The notes under the pieces: model-generated
Database searches by the model: none
What the model saw: only the letters and a program-made list of their open reading frames with translations
What the model was told of the DNA's origin: nothing
Shown here: positions 34,487 through 47,878 of the stretch, piece after piece
Position numbering within the stretch: position 1 is the first letter of the stretch
Layout of the letters: each line of letters opens with the position of its first letter
Made by a program: the position numbers and the translations under genes
Assembly: GCA_963920635.1 (NCBI GenBank)
Contig: OY987299.1
Location: forward strand, 127,717,373-127,781,372
DNA: 64,000 nucleotides
Direction of reading: 5' to 3'
From: Pseudeuparius sepicola
Taxonomy: Eukaryota; Arthropoda; Insecta; Coleoptera; Anthribidae

Positions 34487-36315
34487 CAGGGTGTCTACTG
34501 ACGGAGGGCCACTTGGAAATATCTCGACAAATATGCATTTTTTGGAGAACTTTATTTGAAAAAAAAAATTACCTTTTTGATGGCCTAACTTTATGTAAAA
34601 ACAAATTCGAGATCCATGGCCTACTTTCCGAGAAATTTTTGAAAAACCCGAAAATTGCCGAAACTTCTTTGGCATGTAACTTTTTTATTTCAAGAGTTAT
34701 CGAAAAAGTTTCTGAATAGAATCTGTAGGCAAAATTGATTAGGTACTTTAAGCCTGCTTTATCATAATTTGGGAAAATGCCACGGTTTAGGGGGTGCTCT
34801 CTTAGCGCTTAAAAAAAGTTACTCAATTATAGCAGACCATGGCGTCAAAAAACTACCTATTTTATGCACTTTCGATCGATATATCACAAGCGCTACATAT
34901 CCCTTGCGTTAGCCTGATTTACAATTTTTTTAGAAAAAAAATAAATTTAGATGTCTTGGAAAAATGCTTTCAAAGTTCGGTTAAATAAACTACAGCTATC
35001 GATTTAATTAATTTCACAACACATTACATTGCAAATCTTTTGTCGAAATGAAATTTGTTGCGAGAAATCTGCATCTCCCACATTTTTGAAATTTTCTAGT
35101 ATGCCTTGAAAAACAATAGCAACCAGCTTCTGTCAGTCAATCAATAGGATCTTTCAAACATTATTGTTTGATAGAAGTTGAAAGAATTGATTCAAGAAAT
35201 AGGTACTTGTATAAAATTAGCATGGCATTTTCAAACGAAGACACATTCAATTTATTTGTAATGTACGTGGAAAGCAACTTTAATTCAACGCTTGCGTTCA
35301 CACAATATCAACTTAGATATCCAAACACCTCTAGTCAAATATAACCATATTTAAAAAGTTATCAAGTAACTTAAAAAATCATCAAATCGGAGATGTGTGT
35401 GAAATGCGCCATGATTTTTTAAGTTACTTGATAACTTTTTAAATATGGTTCTATTTTGACTAGGGGCGTTTGGGTATCTATGTTGATACTGTCTTAACGC
35501 TAGCGTTGAATTAAAGTTGCTTTCCTACATTGCAAATAAGTTGAATTTGTCTTCGTTTTAAAATGCCATGCTAATTTTATACAAGTACCTACCTACCTAT
35601 TTCTTGAATCAATTCTTCCAACTTCTATCAAACAATAATGTTTGAAAGATGCAATTGATTGACTGACAGAATCTGGTTGCTATTGTTTTTCAAGGCATAC
35701 TAGAAAATTTCAAAAATGTGGGAGATGCAGATTCCTCGCATCAAATTTCATTTCGACAAAAGATTTGCAATGTAATGTGTTGTGAAATTAATTAAATCGA
35801 TAGCTGTAGTTTATTTAACCGAACTTTGAAAGCATTTTTCCAAGACTTATAAATTTTAATTTTTTTTTCTAAAAAAATTTTAAATCAGGCTATCGCAAGG
35901 GATATGTAGCGCTTGTGATATATCGATCGAAAGTGCATGAAATACCTAGTTTTTTGACGCCATGGCCTGCTATAATTGAGTAACTTTTTTTTAAGCACTA
36001 AGAGAGCTCCCCCTAAACCGCGGCATTTTGCCAAATTATGATAAAGCAGGCTTAAAGTAATCAATATTTTGCCTACAAATTCTATTCAGCAACTTTTTCG
36101 ATAGCTCTTGAAATAAAAAAGTTACATGCCAAAAAAGTATCCGCAATTTTCGGGTTTTTCAAAAATTTCTTGGAAAGTAGGCCATGGATCTCGAATTTGT
36201 TTTTACACAAAGTTGGGCCATCCAAAAGGTAATTTTTTTTTTTCAAATAAAGTTCTCCGAAAAATGCATATTTGTCGAGATATTTCCAAGTGGCCCTCCG
36301 TCAGTAGACACCCTG
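34487..36315. mobile_element. Large foldback element (1.83 kb)
   Basis: Begins CAGGGTGTCTACTGACGGAG and ends with its complement; TA at 34485-34486 and 36316-36317. The arms are about 900 bases with a loop of only about 30 bases near 35382-35410. The frames on both strands (MPKKFRQFSGFSK and MPKKYPQFSGFSK) come from the mirrored arms and are not genes. Confidence 0.9.
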
Positions 36316-36317
36316 TA

Positions 36318-36542
36318 TATGTATGTTTTAACTATAAATCCAGATTAATCCAATGAATATAAATTAAATAGGTATATGTATAGGTCATTTTTGCCCGAGT
36401 TATAGCTGATGGTGTGTATATAAAATGAAATAAAATTAAATATTTAATCATTGCAATGTTAGTAAAAATTGAATAATAGAATATAATTTAGGTATGAATA
36501 TTTAACCCAGAAATAAACAAAACAAGTTACCCGTTTTTTGCT
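36318..36542. other. AT-rich spacer
   Basis: Nothing recognised. Confidence 0.4.
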
Positions 36543-37235
36543 AACCTACACATCAGAACAGTATTTGAAACAAAAAATACATAATAAGACGATGCTAGTT
36601 AAAACTAAACCATTTAATAAGATTCAAAGTTTAAAAAATATATTTACAAAATTCCTTGTTAATGTGGAAAGTTCTATGATGGAGATACTTGAAGGCCATT
36701 TAACGTTTGTTTAAAACAACACAAAAATTATATCAGGCAAAATCAAATTTCAAAGCGAAATATATTATGTGAATACTCTTTTAATAATAATCGTCATACG
36801 ATTTTGTGGGATAGATCCTAACTAATTCTCAAAGAAGAAGTAGGAGATACGTGAAAAACTAAAGAATTTGCATTTATTCAAGGAAATACAGACAGAAACA
36901 CGGTTGTGTTGTTAAATGTTCAGTGGAATCGAGTAAAATATTATTGCCAGAGTTACTCAAAGAGAAGTTAGTAGGTATAGATAATTAGATAGAACACAGG
37001 GTAGGTATGCAATGTTATTGTTGTTATGACACTTTGACTTGACCTTATCTTTGAGAAAAGAGGAACATTAATTCTTCGAAAGCTCAGAAAGTTATCGAAG
37101 TTTTGAGTTAACGTTCAAAGTTTCGTTCTTTTAATGTTAGACATTTATGAATTTTCCTGTAGACTTGAAAAGTTGTCTTTTAATCAGTTTGGTTCGGGTT
37201 TCTGTGGCGAAAAACAAAGTTAAAAATTAAATGAA
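36543..37235 (+). pseudogene. Second Penelope-like 3' fragment
   Basis: It starts in the linker before the GIY-YIG domain (ATCAGAACAGTATTTGAAAC) and runs through a decayed endonuclease, the C-terminal region and the 3' tail to about 37235. Stops and shifts occur throughout. It keeps the roughly 60 bases missing from the copy at 24427, so the two copies diverged independently. A 5'-truncated insertion is typical of target-primed reverse transcription. Confidence 0.85.
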
Positions 37236-38308
37236 GTGAACTCATCATTTAGAAAACGCCTCAACTGCCTAGACGTAAACTGGCTTCCCGTTTATCCGCG
37301 GGGTTGTCAATTCGACCCCTTTTATTTCCGAGGGGCGAGCACTGGTACACACCCCCCGGGGCGGCCATTAGCGACCCCGATCGTCTGAAACGTGCCGGAG
37401 GCGCCGGAGGATACGCGCCGAGGCACGTCCACAGCGCCTCGACCGTTTACACGTCACCGAGAGGTGAGGAGAGGGTTTAATGATGGATAGCCCTACGGTG
37501 AAGATTTGTTAAGGTTAAAGAAATTAGTTTTATCCAATGGTCAACAAAAAAAAATAGAAAATTTATTGTGCTTTTCATATTCTTATTAATGGCGATTTCC
37601 TGGTACCTAAGCTCTCACATCAAGGCTGGTGCACAGTTGCCAGTTGCACAACATATTGCAAATTTAGTTATTTTTATGTTTTCGCAAAAATAAAAACAAA
37701 AATAAAGAGATATTGAGAAAATCTTAAAAGATCGATAATTTTTTGAGGTTTTTAAATTTTTAGGGAAACATCTTTCTTCTCTTACCATATAAACATCATG
37801 GTCTAAGTTAATTTATTGCCTTCTTAACTCACTTTTCGATTTTCCAATGTCAATCCTTCTCTTCTTTTGTAAATGTCAATATAATGTCCAAAAAATGTGT
37901 TGAGCATCAAATAAAACTGCTCACAAAATGTACAAATGGACCAAAACGCACTATTATTTAGAAGAGTTGTTCAAAAATACCACCAATAACTTGACTACGC
38001 ATACCTACTACACACATATTGTGTTCGTGATCGTCAGAAGTTAGCACCATAGCGCGTATAGAAAATCTGTTATGATATAATAATAAGCCCACTGAATAAA
38101 ACAACGAATCCATGATGAGATATTTCCGATAGCAATTTCCTTACGTAGCAGGCCGATTCTACCTGCGCTGTGGTACACCAACGTAAGTGCGAGCTCGAGC
38201 ACAAGTATGGTGAGTATGGTATCCAAAAATCCGGCAGCATTAGAGGCCATACGATCCACAGCGCGAAAGGTAAAAACAAAATATAGGTAATTATGGAGTT
38301 ACTATATG
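37236..38308. other. Intergenic; strong GC-rich island at about 37250-37480
   Basis: The island (for example GTGCCGGAGGCGCCGGAGG) has no gene-like frame. The rest is AT-rich without recognised features. Confidence 0.35.
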
Positions 38309-38719
38309 TAATGTAGGCGCACTGAGAGATTGCGTCCGCGGGGAAGCGGGGAGCGCGGAGAACGATTTGTCGCTATTGGCCGACTGCAACAGTGCAAAAA
38401 ATGCACCGCGCTTTCGTATTCGCAATTAAAAATAGAACCAAGGCGAGGTTCAGAGGACTGATTATCCCTAGGAGTGCGCGTCGAAATTTATAGTTTTGAA
38501 TACTTCTTATTATTTTCGGGATCATGAGTCGTTCAGGGTGCACAATGCGTCGACGAAGAAGGAGATTTAAAAAACATAAAAATTGAACTTTCAAATAATC
38601 TCTCGTGCTTGGCTGTGTATTGTGCACCCTGGACGATGCATGATACTAAGATACTAATAAGAATACTAAGAAGTTTTCAAAACTTCCCCGCGGACGCAAT
38701 CTCTCAGTGCGCCTACATT
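38309..38719. mobile_element. MITE with GC-rich terminal inverted repeats
   Basis: Ends ATGTAGGCGCACTGAGAGAT and its complement, about 37 bp of terminal repeat including TGCGTCCGCGGGGAAG. A second inner inverted repeat pairs CAGGGTGCACAAT (about 38537) with ATTGTGCACCCTG (about 38618). No transposase. ATGTA-type bases flank both sides, but I cannot set the duplication length. Confidence 0.75.
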
Positions 38720-38729
38720 AATGTACCAT

Positions 38730-39512
38730 TATTTTGGAACCATAAAGTGTTTTTAATTTTTGGGCTAAGATGAAACTATTCTGGGGCGATCATCTCTGCT
38801 TCCAGATTTCACCGTTAAACGTCGTGGCGTCATTTGACACTGAATTAAATAAATGGCCGAAATAGTCTTTTTTGTTATTAAAAAAAAAATTATTTTAAAA
38901 AGTTGCTTGGAATGTGGTTTTACACCTACGTGAAAATTATCAGGCAAATATTTCGACAATAATAAATATTGGATTTTTTGGAAAAATCTAAGAACTAGTA
39001 AATTTCATTGCACCAATAAAGTTTAGTTTTCTTGAAACTAGGCAATTATTGCCCAGAAAGGACCCATAACTAAAAAATATCACGTTTGGATGATAGACAA
39101 GCAATTCTAAAGTTATGACACGCCGAAAAAAAATTATTAGTTTTTAGAAAATGCAAAATTTATCACTGTGGGAATTTTTGCTTGAAAATGTGCATCTAGG
39201 GGTAAGTTCCAACGAACTTTTTCAAATAACTTTTTTCGTTAAATTAACTGGAGAGGGGCCCCGTGTGAGTTATTCATATTTTCCAAAAAGGAGACAAGAA
39301 AACAAATAAATAGACCTTTGTCCCACAATTTCTCAATTATTTTTCAATAAGGCCTATTTTGACCATTTATTAAATTAACTCTAATTTTTGACAGGTATGT
39401 CAAATGACGTTACGACGTTTAATGGTCTCATTACGAATCTTTTTAGAAGCAGAGGTGATCGTCCCAGAGTAGTTTAATCTTAGCCCAAAAATAAAAAAAC
39501 CCTTATAGTTCC
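38730..39512. mobile_element. Foldback-like MITE
   Basis: Imperfect arms of about 160-170 bases: TTTTTGGGCTAAGATGAAAC and GACGATCACCTCTGCTTC-type text at the left is mirrored near 39390-39500. AAATAAATGGCCGAAATAG (about 38846) mirrors CTATTTTGACCATTTATT (about 39353). The middle is AT-rich and non-coding. Confidence 0.7.
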
Positions 39513-41297
39513 AACTTTTCGGCGGGCCCGTAAAAATATTACATATAAAAATCGAAAAATCTGTTGGGAAATATTTAAATTTCAAACAGCAATTTTTTTA
39601 AAGCAAGTTACTGTTTTCTGCAACTTTGTCAATAATTATTGCGTCGCTGTCAACCTCATTTAGGGTTTGCTTTTCGACCGTTTAATTAAATATTTATTTA
39701 TTGTGAAAGTCGACAGATTTTTTCTCGTGAGTCTGTGTAATATTATGGAGTCCACCGGGATTTTTCCCAGTGTCCAGATGGGCCAATCCGCGCCTGACCC
39801 TCTCATTCTCCTAAAAGGTTTATTTGTTTGTTGTTGCCCTTAAATAAAACCGTTAAATATAAGAATAGGAAAAAATAAAATAAAAAATCCCTTAAAACAT
39901 ATAATGAGAGGAGATTACACTATGTAAATTTTAGACCAAAGATGAATTCCCCGTTCACAGTGTATAATATTCCGAAACCCTTTGCATGCTTAATTTCTAT
40001 CAATCTACGTTCCTTCCAAGTGTTGTATAATCCAACGTCTCTAAGCCGACAAGGTGATCCTGAAATTTCATATAACCCGCCCGACCCGTTCCATGTTAGA
40101 GGAAATCATAAATTTAGACTCTAGTGAGTGTAGTGGAACTCCGGTTAATTTTGATTTACGCACACTGGAGTCGGTTGAACAATTATACCGTCTTTCTGGA
40201 AATTCCACTTCATGTAGCCAGGTATATGCCTAGAAAATGTTCCTGAGTTATATGTGTAGTTGTTGCTGCGACAGAGTTAAAGGGTATTCTTCCTGGAAAT
40301 AGTATTGTTCTTTTGTTCTGTTTCAGCCGGTTTGTCAAATTTCTTTTTTTTTGTTTTTTTCGTCGAAAAGCTAGTTTTTGAAATCGTTATTTTAACAAAG
40401 CCATAAAAAGGAAGTAAATAGCCTGCAGATGAAATCTGAGAAATACAAAAAAAATCTTAAATAGCTGATTCTATTTTGCATTTATTGCGGTTTTATGACT
40501 GATATACATTTCCAGACTTAGATCTAACGATTTTGATTACAATAACTAAGTATCTAAAAAATATTTCATAAAGAAACTTCATTTAATAGTACCATAAATT
40601 GACACCAAGAATCTCCAGTTACCATTTGCAGAGTAAATAACTAGGGAAATTAAGCTGATTACATTGAGTTTCCTCTCTTAATGAATGCAGTTGTAGATCT
40701 CGTAGCAGTTCATTAATTTTAACGAAGTACAGATTATTCAGTAGCTGGAATGAAGGTTACCAAATAAACAGGGCAAGTCATATCGAAATATATTATGTTA
40801 GCCGAAAAACCTTCTTATTCATTATTTGGAATAATAAATTTTCCTTTTAATATTTATATGAATGAGCCTCACAAAAGAAGAGAACAACATATTTGCGGAG
40901 CGTGTATTTTCTGTGGCAACTTCTTGCGAATAATAGGTATCTTGTAAATGTTTTGTTTTAGTATTTTTAAATAGGTCACCTTCTAAGTATTTATCATGTT
41001 ATTTTGACAATAAAACCTTTCATACAATTAAAAACATAAAATCTAATTTTAGGCCTTTTGTAAAGCTTTAGATATTATTTCATTATTTTTTTTATATTTT
41101 GCCCCAAGGAACATATTATAGATAATTAACAATAAATTACATAACAAATGCTAGACAGCTTGTCTACTTTTAAATTATATCTAAAGGTATACAAATCCAT
41201 AAAATATTTATTTTTGGAGACAATCACACGAACTTTTGTTTTTGCTTGAGAAGCCTTCAAAACCCGTTTTTTGTTGTTCCTAACATAATCAAAATAC
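39513..41297. other. Intergenic, no gene seen
   Basis: Mostly AT-rich, with a mild island near 39640-39850. No recognised feature. Confidence 0.4.
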
Positions 41298-42370
41298 AAA
41301 TACAGGGTTAGTTACGATTTTTTTATACCCCCAATTTTCACAAAAACCATTTAGCAATCTTTTATGTAAAATCTGACACATAAGAACGCCCCAAAAAAAA
41401 CATGTACAAAATTAACAAAAAATATACAGGGAGTTCCATTTTGAAGGGGGTTGAAGTTGAGTAAAATATAGGAATTTTAAAGGCATCTGGCAAGTCAAGT
41501 GAATCCTCCCAAAACAGTTGAATGGTTAACATGATCACTCAAAGTGTTTGTGTGCAAGGATTCAATAAAAAAAATATACAGGGTATTTTTTTCTACGTAA
41601 TCTTAATATGCTAAATTTTTTATGAAATTTTATAGTGATTAAGAGAGCTCTGAAATTACTGAAAAAATATTAATAGACATAAAAGTAATTTATTTCTTTA
41701 CAAAATGCCAACCAACAAATAAAATACAATTTAAATTATTTGACTTTTCTCGATAAATTAACTGTCTAAGATTATGCATTTTCAGTGCGTTTCCTGTTGT
41801 GGCACACCAGTCACCTTAAATGAAATATGGACTTACTGACTGGCTGGCTTATTTATTTCTAAAGACTTAATTCGTTGATATTGTCTAGGGCGGTTTTAAT
41901 ATACTGAATTTTTCACCCGTATAATATACAGAGTTTTTTTCGGTGCCCACTATGGGGATCTCGGAAACTAGCAGAGGTAGAACAAAGGTTAAATGGGGAA
42001 AGAATTGCACTTTTGAAGGCTCAATTTAATGCCCCTTTTGGATTTTTAAAATAGTTCATGGCTCACTAGATATTTTGAAAAGTGTGATTTTCTGCTATTC
42101 CATCAGATCTAGCTCCGTTATTTCTGATTATACAGAAAAACTTAATAAGATAATCTAATCCAATTTTTTATGTTGTATGTGATTTTTTAGATATGACATA
42201 AACTTGTGTTTTTTTAAATGTAAATCATAGTTGGCTGTGGCATTGTAAAATCGACAATTTTTTGACATTTCCAAAGATATAATACTAGGCATAGTTATTA
42301 TAAAAAATAAAAGAACTATGGCCAATTTTCTGATTTTTTTTAAAAATTTTTCAAAGTTAGCCATGGAATA
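41298..42370. other. Mosaic of MITE ends
   Basis: Isolated (T)ACAGGG ends lie near 41303, 41424, 41574 and 41928. The one at 41424 (with CATCTGGCAAG and CCCAAAACAGTTGAATGG) is related to sequence inside the Polinton-like TIR near 11510-11630. TTCAAAGTTAGCCATGGAA near 42352 resembles the inner end of the mariner inverted repeat. No gene. Confidence 0.45.
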
Positions 42371-43393
42371 TTTTCATAATTACGTTCTATTTTATAATTA
42401 GACATACTTCAAACTTTCTAATATTCTGATTTTAGCTGGAAACAAAATGTAACAAAATGAAACTGGAAAAATTTGGTGATAAAACGTATCCCTACCCTAA
42501 ATTGTAGGCTGGACCTTATTAGGCAATCGGGCCTTCTTATCTTAGGCTCACCATGTATGCAGAATTAACGGAGAACAACTAACTGAAAACGTATTCCCGC
42601 CCGATGTTGCCGCACAGGCCAAACACTGCAATTCCCTAATACGGCTTAAATAGTATTCTGTTTGTATGTGCGAGGCGCTGCAGAACCAAACATAATGGCC
42701 TGACGGCGGTCTGAAAGTCCAATAACGCGAGATCGTGGGGCCCGACCGCGTTTAATAATTCGGCAACAATGTTGAACCACGTAAATAAAGGATTAGCCTC
42801 TGAGCTCTTTCTGGTGTATTAGAGTTAGCACAGGAAGTGCTGTTTTAATATTGTTATTTTGGTTTTATTATGAAAAAAGTGACTTATTTTTTTATTCACA
42901 CGGTCACGGAGTAAAGTTTTTAAAAATACTTTGTTTGGTAAAAACAAGTAGCTATTTACATTCAATGAATTGCCAAATAAATACAAAAATCTGCAAAAGG
43001 CACATGCTTTGCCCCCCTTAGAATCTTTAGAATATGGACGATCTCATCTACAGCTGCTGAACCAATCATAATAACAACAACAATAAATTATACATTTTAG
43101 GCACAATAGAAAATCAAAATACAAAATACAAAACAAATATAATTGTCTTCAAGTTGTACCTAAGAATATTACAAAATACAAAACAATTATAATTGACTTC
43201 ATTTAAGCAAGCAGGAAATAAGTTTCTTTGTTGTTAAATGGGAATGCGGAGCCAAATTGGGAGCTTTTTCTTGTATCTACAGTTCAGCTGAATTTATTTG
43301 TCAATCCCAATGTATGTGCACACAATGTGAACACATTTTCGATTACCATTAGTAAGCCTTAGTTTTATAACAGCTTTTTAAAAGGTATCTAAA
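42371..43393. other. Intergenic; GC-rich island at about 42560-42770
   Basis: The island includes GGGGCCCGACCGCGTTTAAT and AACAATG words; no frame. The remainder is AT-rich. Confidence 0.35.
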
Positions 43394-44937
43394 GTTTTAT
43401 AAGTGTCTTCTAGATGATCGGTTACTGATAGGTTTATAATAAGGTCACGATCTGTTGTTTGTTTGTAACCTTTTTAATAAAACCTCGAGTTCCTGTTACC
43501 AAAAGTTTTATAACCGAGTTATATTATGGTTTTGGAAAATACTTTATAAAACCTGTAGGGCTAGGTTTTATAGAGGTAACTCTAAACACCTTTTTGTTAC
43601 TTCTGCGAAATTAAGAGGCTGGTATATAACTTCAAAGAACTGTATGCCATTATGCAACTCAAAAAAAAATTATATTATATCAACGCATGTCCTATAACAT
43701 GGGGTTATTTATAGCTTATAAATACATTCTAACTATACTCAACATTATACATATACATTGCATAAATTCTTTTGTAGTCTTGGTCTCTTATAATAAGACT
43801 AAAAGAAAATAACAGAACTAATACTGTAAAACAAAATAACAATAAGTAAATAAAAGCACAAAAGAGGCAAAATTTTTTATTAATTTTATTCACCGTCACT
43901 TATTTTTTCTTCTCCATTTCGACTTTACTACTGGTATCTTTGTCTGAATTTAATTTTAAATTACATTTTGCTTGTAAAACACACACAATATCTACATAAT
44001 CACAATTATTAACGATGTTTCTGGTGCAGGTAGTAAAACTAAATTAGAGGTTATGTCATATATTCGTTTTTACAGAATATGCGCGTGCGCGTGCTACTCT
44101 GGGTTGTATAAGGGTTACTTGTATTATCAATAGTTGCAAAATTTACTTTTGTTTTTTTTTTTGTATTTTTAAAGTATATCGCTCGTACTCTTAGGTTTCC
44201 AGATGTCACTGGAATTGGTGATTAGACTTATCTAAAGTTATTACTATGTAATTTTCAGCAACCACATTTTTATAACAGTTGTGGGGTACATTATAAAACC
44301 TATGGTGAAATCTATTACCAAAGGTTAATGGCCGCCATTTGAAGCTTTTTACTGTTAGAGGTTAGGTTTAAATTCATCAAAGAAAATTAACTATTAGGTT
44401 ATTTTATGATATATTTCGTTAATTTTATTGACATAAACTTATGAAATAATCATAAATAAATAAATAAATTCGAAGATTACTAATTCCATCAAAAAATTTA
44501 TTAACACATCATATTTGCAGAGAGAATTTTCTATAGGTAGAATCCAATTTTACCCGATGCAGAAAAAGTTGCACGTGGATTTACTGCTCTCCTGAGATCA
44601 AGTCTTCTTTTACTATGATCAAAATAGCAAACATGAATAATTTAAAGAATCAAACGATCAAGATGAAATTCTTTAATATCACTACTGAATAAAGAGAGAA
44701 AAGTAATAGATTGTAAGACATGCGCAGTAAGAATAAAAGAGAAGTTTTATAAGGGTGTCCAAAAGCGCTTGAGAAGTAACTTAAGTAACCAGAAGAACTA
44801 AGGACGCAGTTATAAATTGGTCGATTTAAGGCATAAAAGGGTTTCTTAATTGTAACGGGAAAGTTCTCGAAACTTCTTAAGTGGCTTCTAGTTTTATAAT
44901 ATTAGTAACGGTTGCTTCTCCGCGACACTTATAAAAC
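43394..44937. mobile_element. Putative MITE with GTTTTATAAGTGTC ends
   Basis: The left end GTTTTATAAGTGTCTTC and the right end (complement) GTTTTATAAGTGTCGCG form short inverted repeats. GTTTTATAA or TTATAAAAC words recur inside near both ends. No duplication or gene can be shown. Confidence 0.5.
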
Positions 44938-46045
44938 AAAAAAATGTTATTTGGCATCTCAATACAACTGAGGAGCCAGGGGAATCGTTGATCAATGAGT
45001 TTTTTAGTTCTAAGAATGACAGAGGCTTTTGATTTATATCTAAGAGAAGTCACATTATTTTAGCCCAAAGAATTTGTGGATATATGATCTGTGAATGTTC
45101 TAGTATTACCTATGCATGGAGAAATTTCTGGCAAAACGTTTGAATGTCCCGAATGTAAAGAGATACAGAGTAAGTATAAACATATTAGTCTGTCGTCGTT
45201 AAATTCTATTCAACGCAAAGATAAATCTCCCCTTGTCGTTTTTCTATTAGATCCTATAGAATAGACCGTCGACAAAAGGCAAGCGCGTCCGCCGGCAATT
45301 TTAAAATACCTACCCAAATATTTGAGCAGTTCAAAATGATTAATCGTCTGGCCGCGTCGGTCTAGAAACCCTATTGAGTATTCGTTAAACATCCGAAGCT
45401 GTTTACAGGGTATCCCGATGGGCGGTTTTGCTTTACAACATACAAACACAACATTAAAGCCTGTTTGTTAATAATAATAAGAAAATAATTTTATTTTTTT
45501 TAATTATAGTTTTTTATTATATCAGTGACCCTGCCATATTCACTGCAAGCGATTTATTTATTTAAATGTAAAAAAAACTGAGAGTAAAACAATAAAAAGT
45601 AAGAAAAACGGAAAAACTTCTCAGGGACTCTATCTATTTTAAAAAGTTTTGCCATCATTATTTGACCCGACATATCAAATGACTTCTCTGTTCGATTTTT
45701 CTTCCAAACACACTGAGAACCATTTATTATTTCGGTATAAGGCTGCATCTCCCCGTCTCAGAATCGACCGAAGAGAAATATATTGTCTGCATTGATGGCA
45801 GTGCTATATAGAGGGTTAACGCTCTCAATTTCGGAGCCTATTCAACGGCAGTCCACGAGAGATGGAACTTGGGAAATCTCATATTTTTACAGAAAATATA
45901 ATCGGAACTCTTTATGTACCATGCTCCCGGCAACTTAAAGTTTGCTAGTGCCAATTTGTAGATCTGTCGAATGCAACTTGAGCCGATGCCGACAAGGAAA
46001 TGTTCTTCCGGACAAATAGACCCTATTTATAGGAGCAAAAGTATA
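44938..46045. other. Intergenic; GC-richer island at about 45220-45440
   Basis: A 79-codon minus-strand frame in the island has no recognisable domain. Nothing else seen. Confidence 0.35.
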
Positions 46046-46047
46046 TA

Positions 46048-47876
46048 CACAGTAAAAAAAATCGGTGTAAATCCTCTTTGTGTAAGTGGTGAAAGAAATT
46101 TGGTGAAAAATTGTCACGAAAATTGGTGGATTCCAAATACCTTAACCAAACCTCATTTGGTAAAATTCACACTACAACAAATTCGTCAATTTGAACACTT
46201 AGGGCTTAAGGGTGTAATTTTTTATATTTCTAACACGACCTCGTGTTTGTTTACACCACGCGGTGTTCCTTAACACCATTCGGTGTCCCTTAGCACTAAG
46301 CGGTGTTAAATTGAACGTATTAACACAAGTTCGTGTTAGGGAGATGAGAGGGAGAAGGTATTTCGCCAGTTACGGGTGTAAAATCATAGGCAATAGAAGC
46401 CATTGCATCATTGGTTTGTCGAACGTGTTACGCGACGGAGCTTATCAGTTTGTGTGACGTGTGACCCGACCGCGTGGCGTGTATAAAAGTGATTCTATCG
46501 ACCGCTAGTGCAAAAATGGTGTTGTTATGCAAAGTAAAATTTCATAGTTAAGCCAGATGGATTAAAACGACAGGCGAATATGTATTATGTGTGCTAGCCG
46601 AGGTGATAGCCCCTAACCTATATACTTATCGACTGTGTTGATATGAGTTTCTTCTCACCTAAATCAGAAACCAGTTGCGAATCTGATTGACGCATTTCAA
46701 ATTATCTGACTGTTCTGATTGTTTTGATGCCCGCTGATTGGCTCTGACTTAGTTGGGGCCTGCTTGAGCTTGTGAGAACAGGCCTATCTTACTAAATCGC
46801 TGTGCCGCATCGTTTGAAGTTTGTTTTTGTCTCACACGGACAATTCTGTAAGGCAACAGTTACTTAAGTAGGTACATTGTATGAGAATTCGCACCAAATA
46901 GTTTGGTCGCATCAAGATATCGTACGAATTTGTAAGAAAATGCTCTTTTGCAATATAAGTATAAACAATCTCCTATAAAATAAAGCATTTCTTGTGTTTG
47001 ACTTTTCTTACGAATTCGTACGATATTATATATTATATGTAACTTTTTTATAACCAAATATTCTTGGCTGTGTGAATGAATATTTATTTTTATAGCTTTA
47101 AGAAAGAAAATGTTGATAAATAGGTAGGTAAATAATGATAATAAAAAAATACCTAGGTAAATAATGAAAAAATTTCTATATGACATTTAAAGATTAGTGT
47201 CAATTTATCAGCTTGACAACTGAACTCCCAGGCTACTTGATATTTCGAAGTATTTGAAAAAAGCGAGAAATGACTAAAATAAACTAAAATATGGCAATAT
47301 TTCAATGTTAGTAGTAAAAAAAATTCTATATACACTTCGGTTGAGAAGGCCACACCTCGCATATTATATTCTTCGGCGCTAAGAAGCGCCTCAGGATATA
47401 AAAAAGCTCGGTATATAATGGCTCACTTCTCAACCTAAGTGTATAATATACTACTCTTTCCTTATTACTGTTTATTAGTTCCTATACAAATAATTTAAAT
47501 TGAAGACCATAGAGCTTATTTCTCTTTTAGTTTTAATTTATTTTAACAAATAACAAATTTTCTTAATTTGAACTTATTAATGGCATTTGAAATTTCTTTA
47601 AAATAAAGTAGGTAATGTAAAACTATAAGAGAGAAGAAGAAAATGGGAATATCGAATAAATTAAATTACACAATTTTGACCAAATTGCGTGTAAAAGTAA
47701 GACAACACGTTGTTAATCTTACACAACGCCGTGTTAAATATTCACACCAGCATAGTTCTTATTGACACCAGAACATATTATTATGGTGAAATTGTCCAAA
47801 AAAGAAGGTGTAAAATTTACTTGGATTTAATAAAGATCATCTTCGTGTCAAATTTAACACTGGATTTTTTACTGTG
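46048..47876 (+). mobile_element. CACAGTAAAAAAATC-ended DNA element, copy 1
   Basis: Begins CACAGTAAAAAAAATCGGTG and ends GATTTTTTACTGTG, with TA on both sides (46046-46047 and 47877-47878). It is about 1.83 kb with no transposase frame. A second, inverted copy lies at 50963-52501. Five short palindromes built on AACAC and GTGTT lie at 46232-46338. Confidence 0.85.
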
Positions 47877-47878
47877 TA

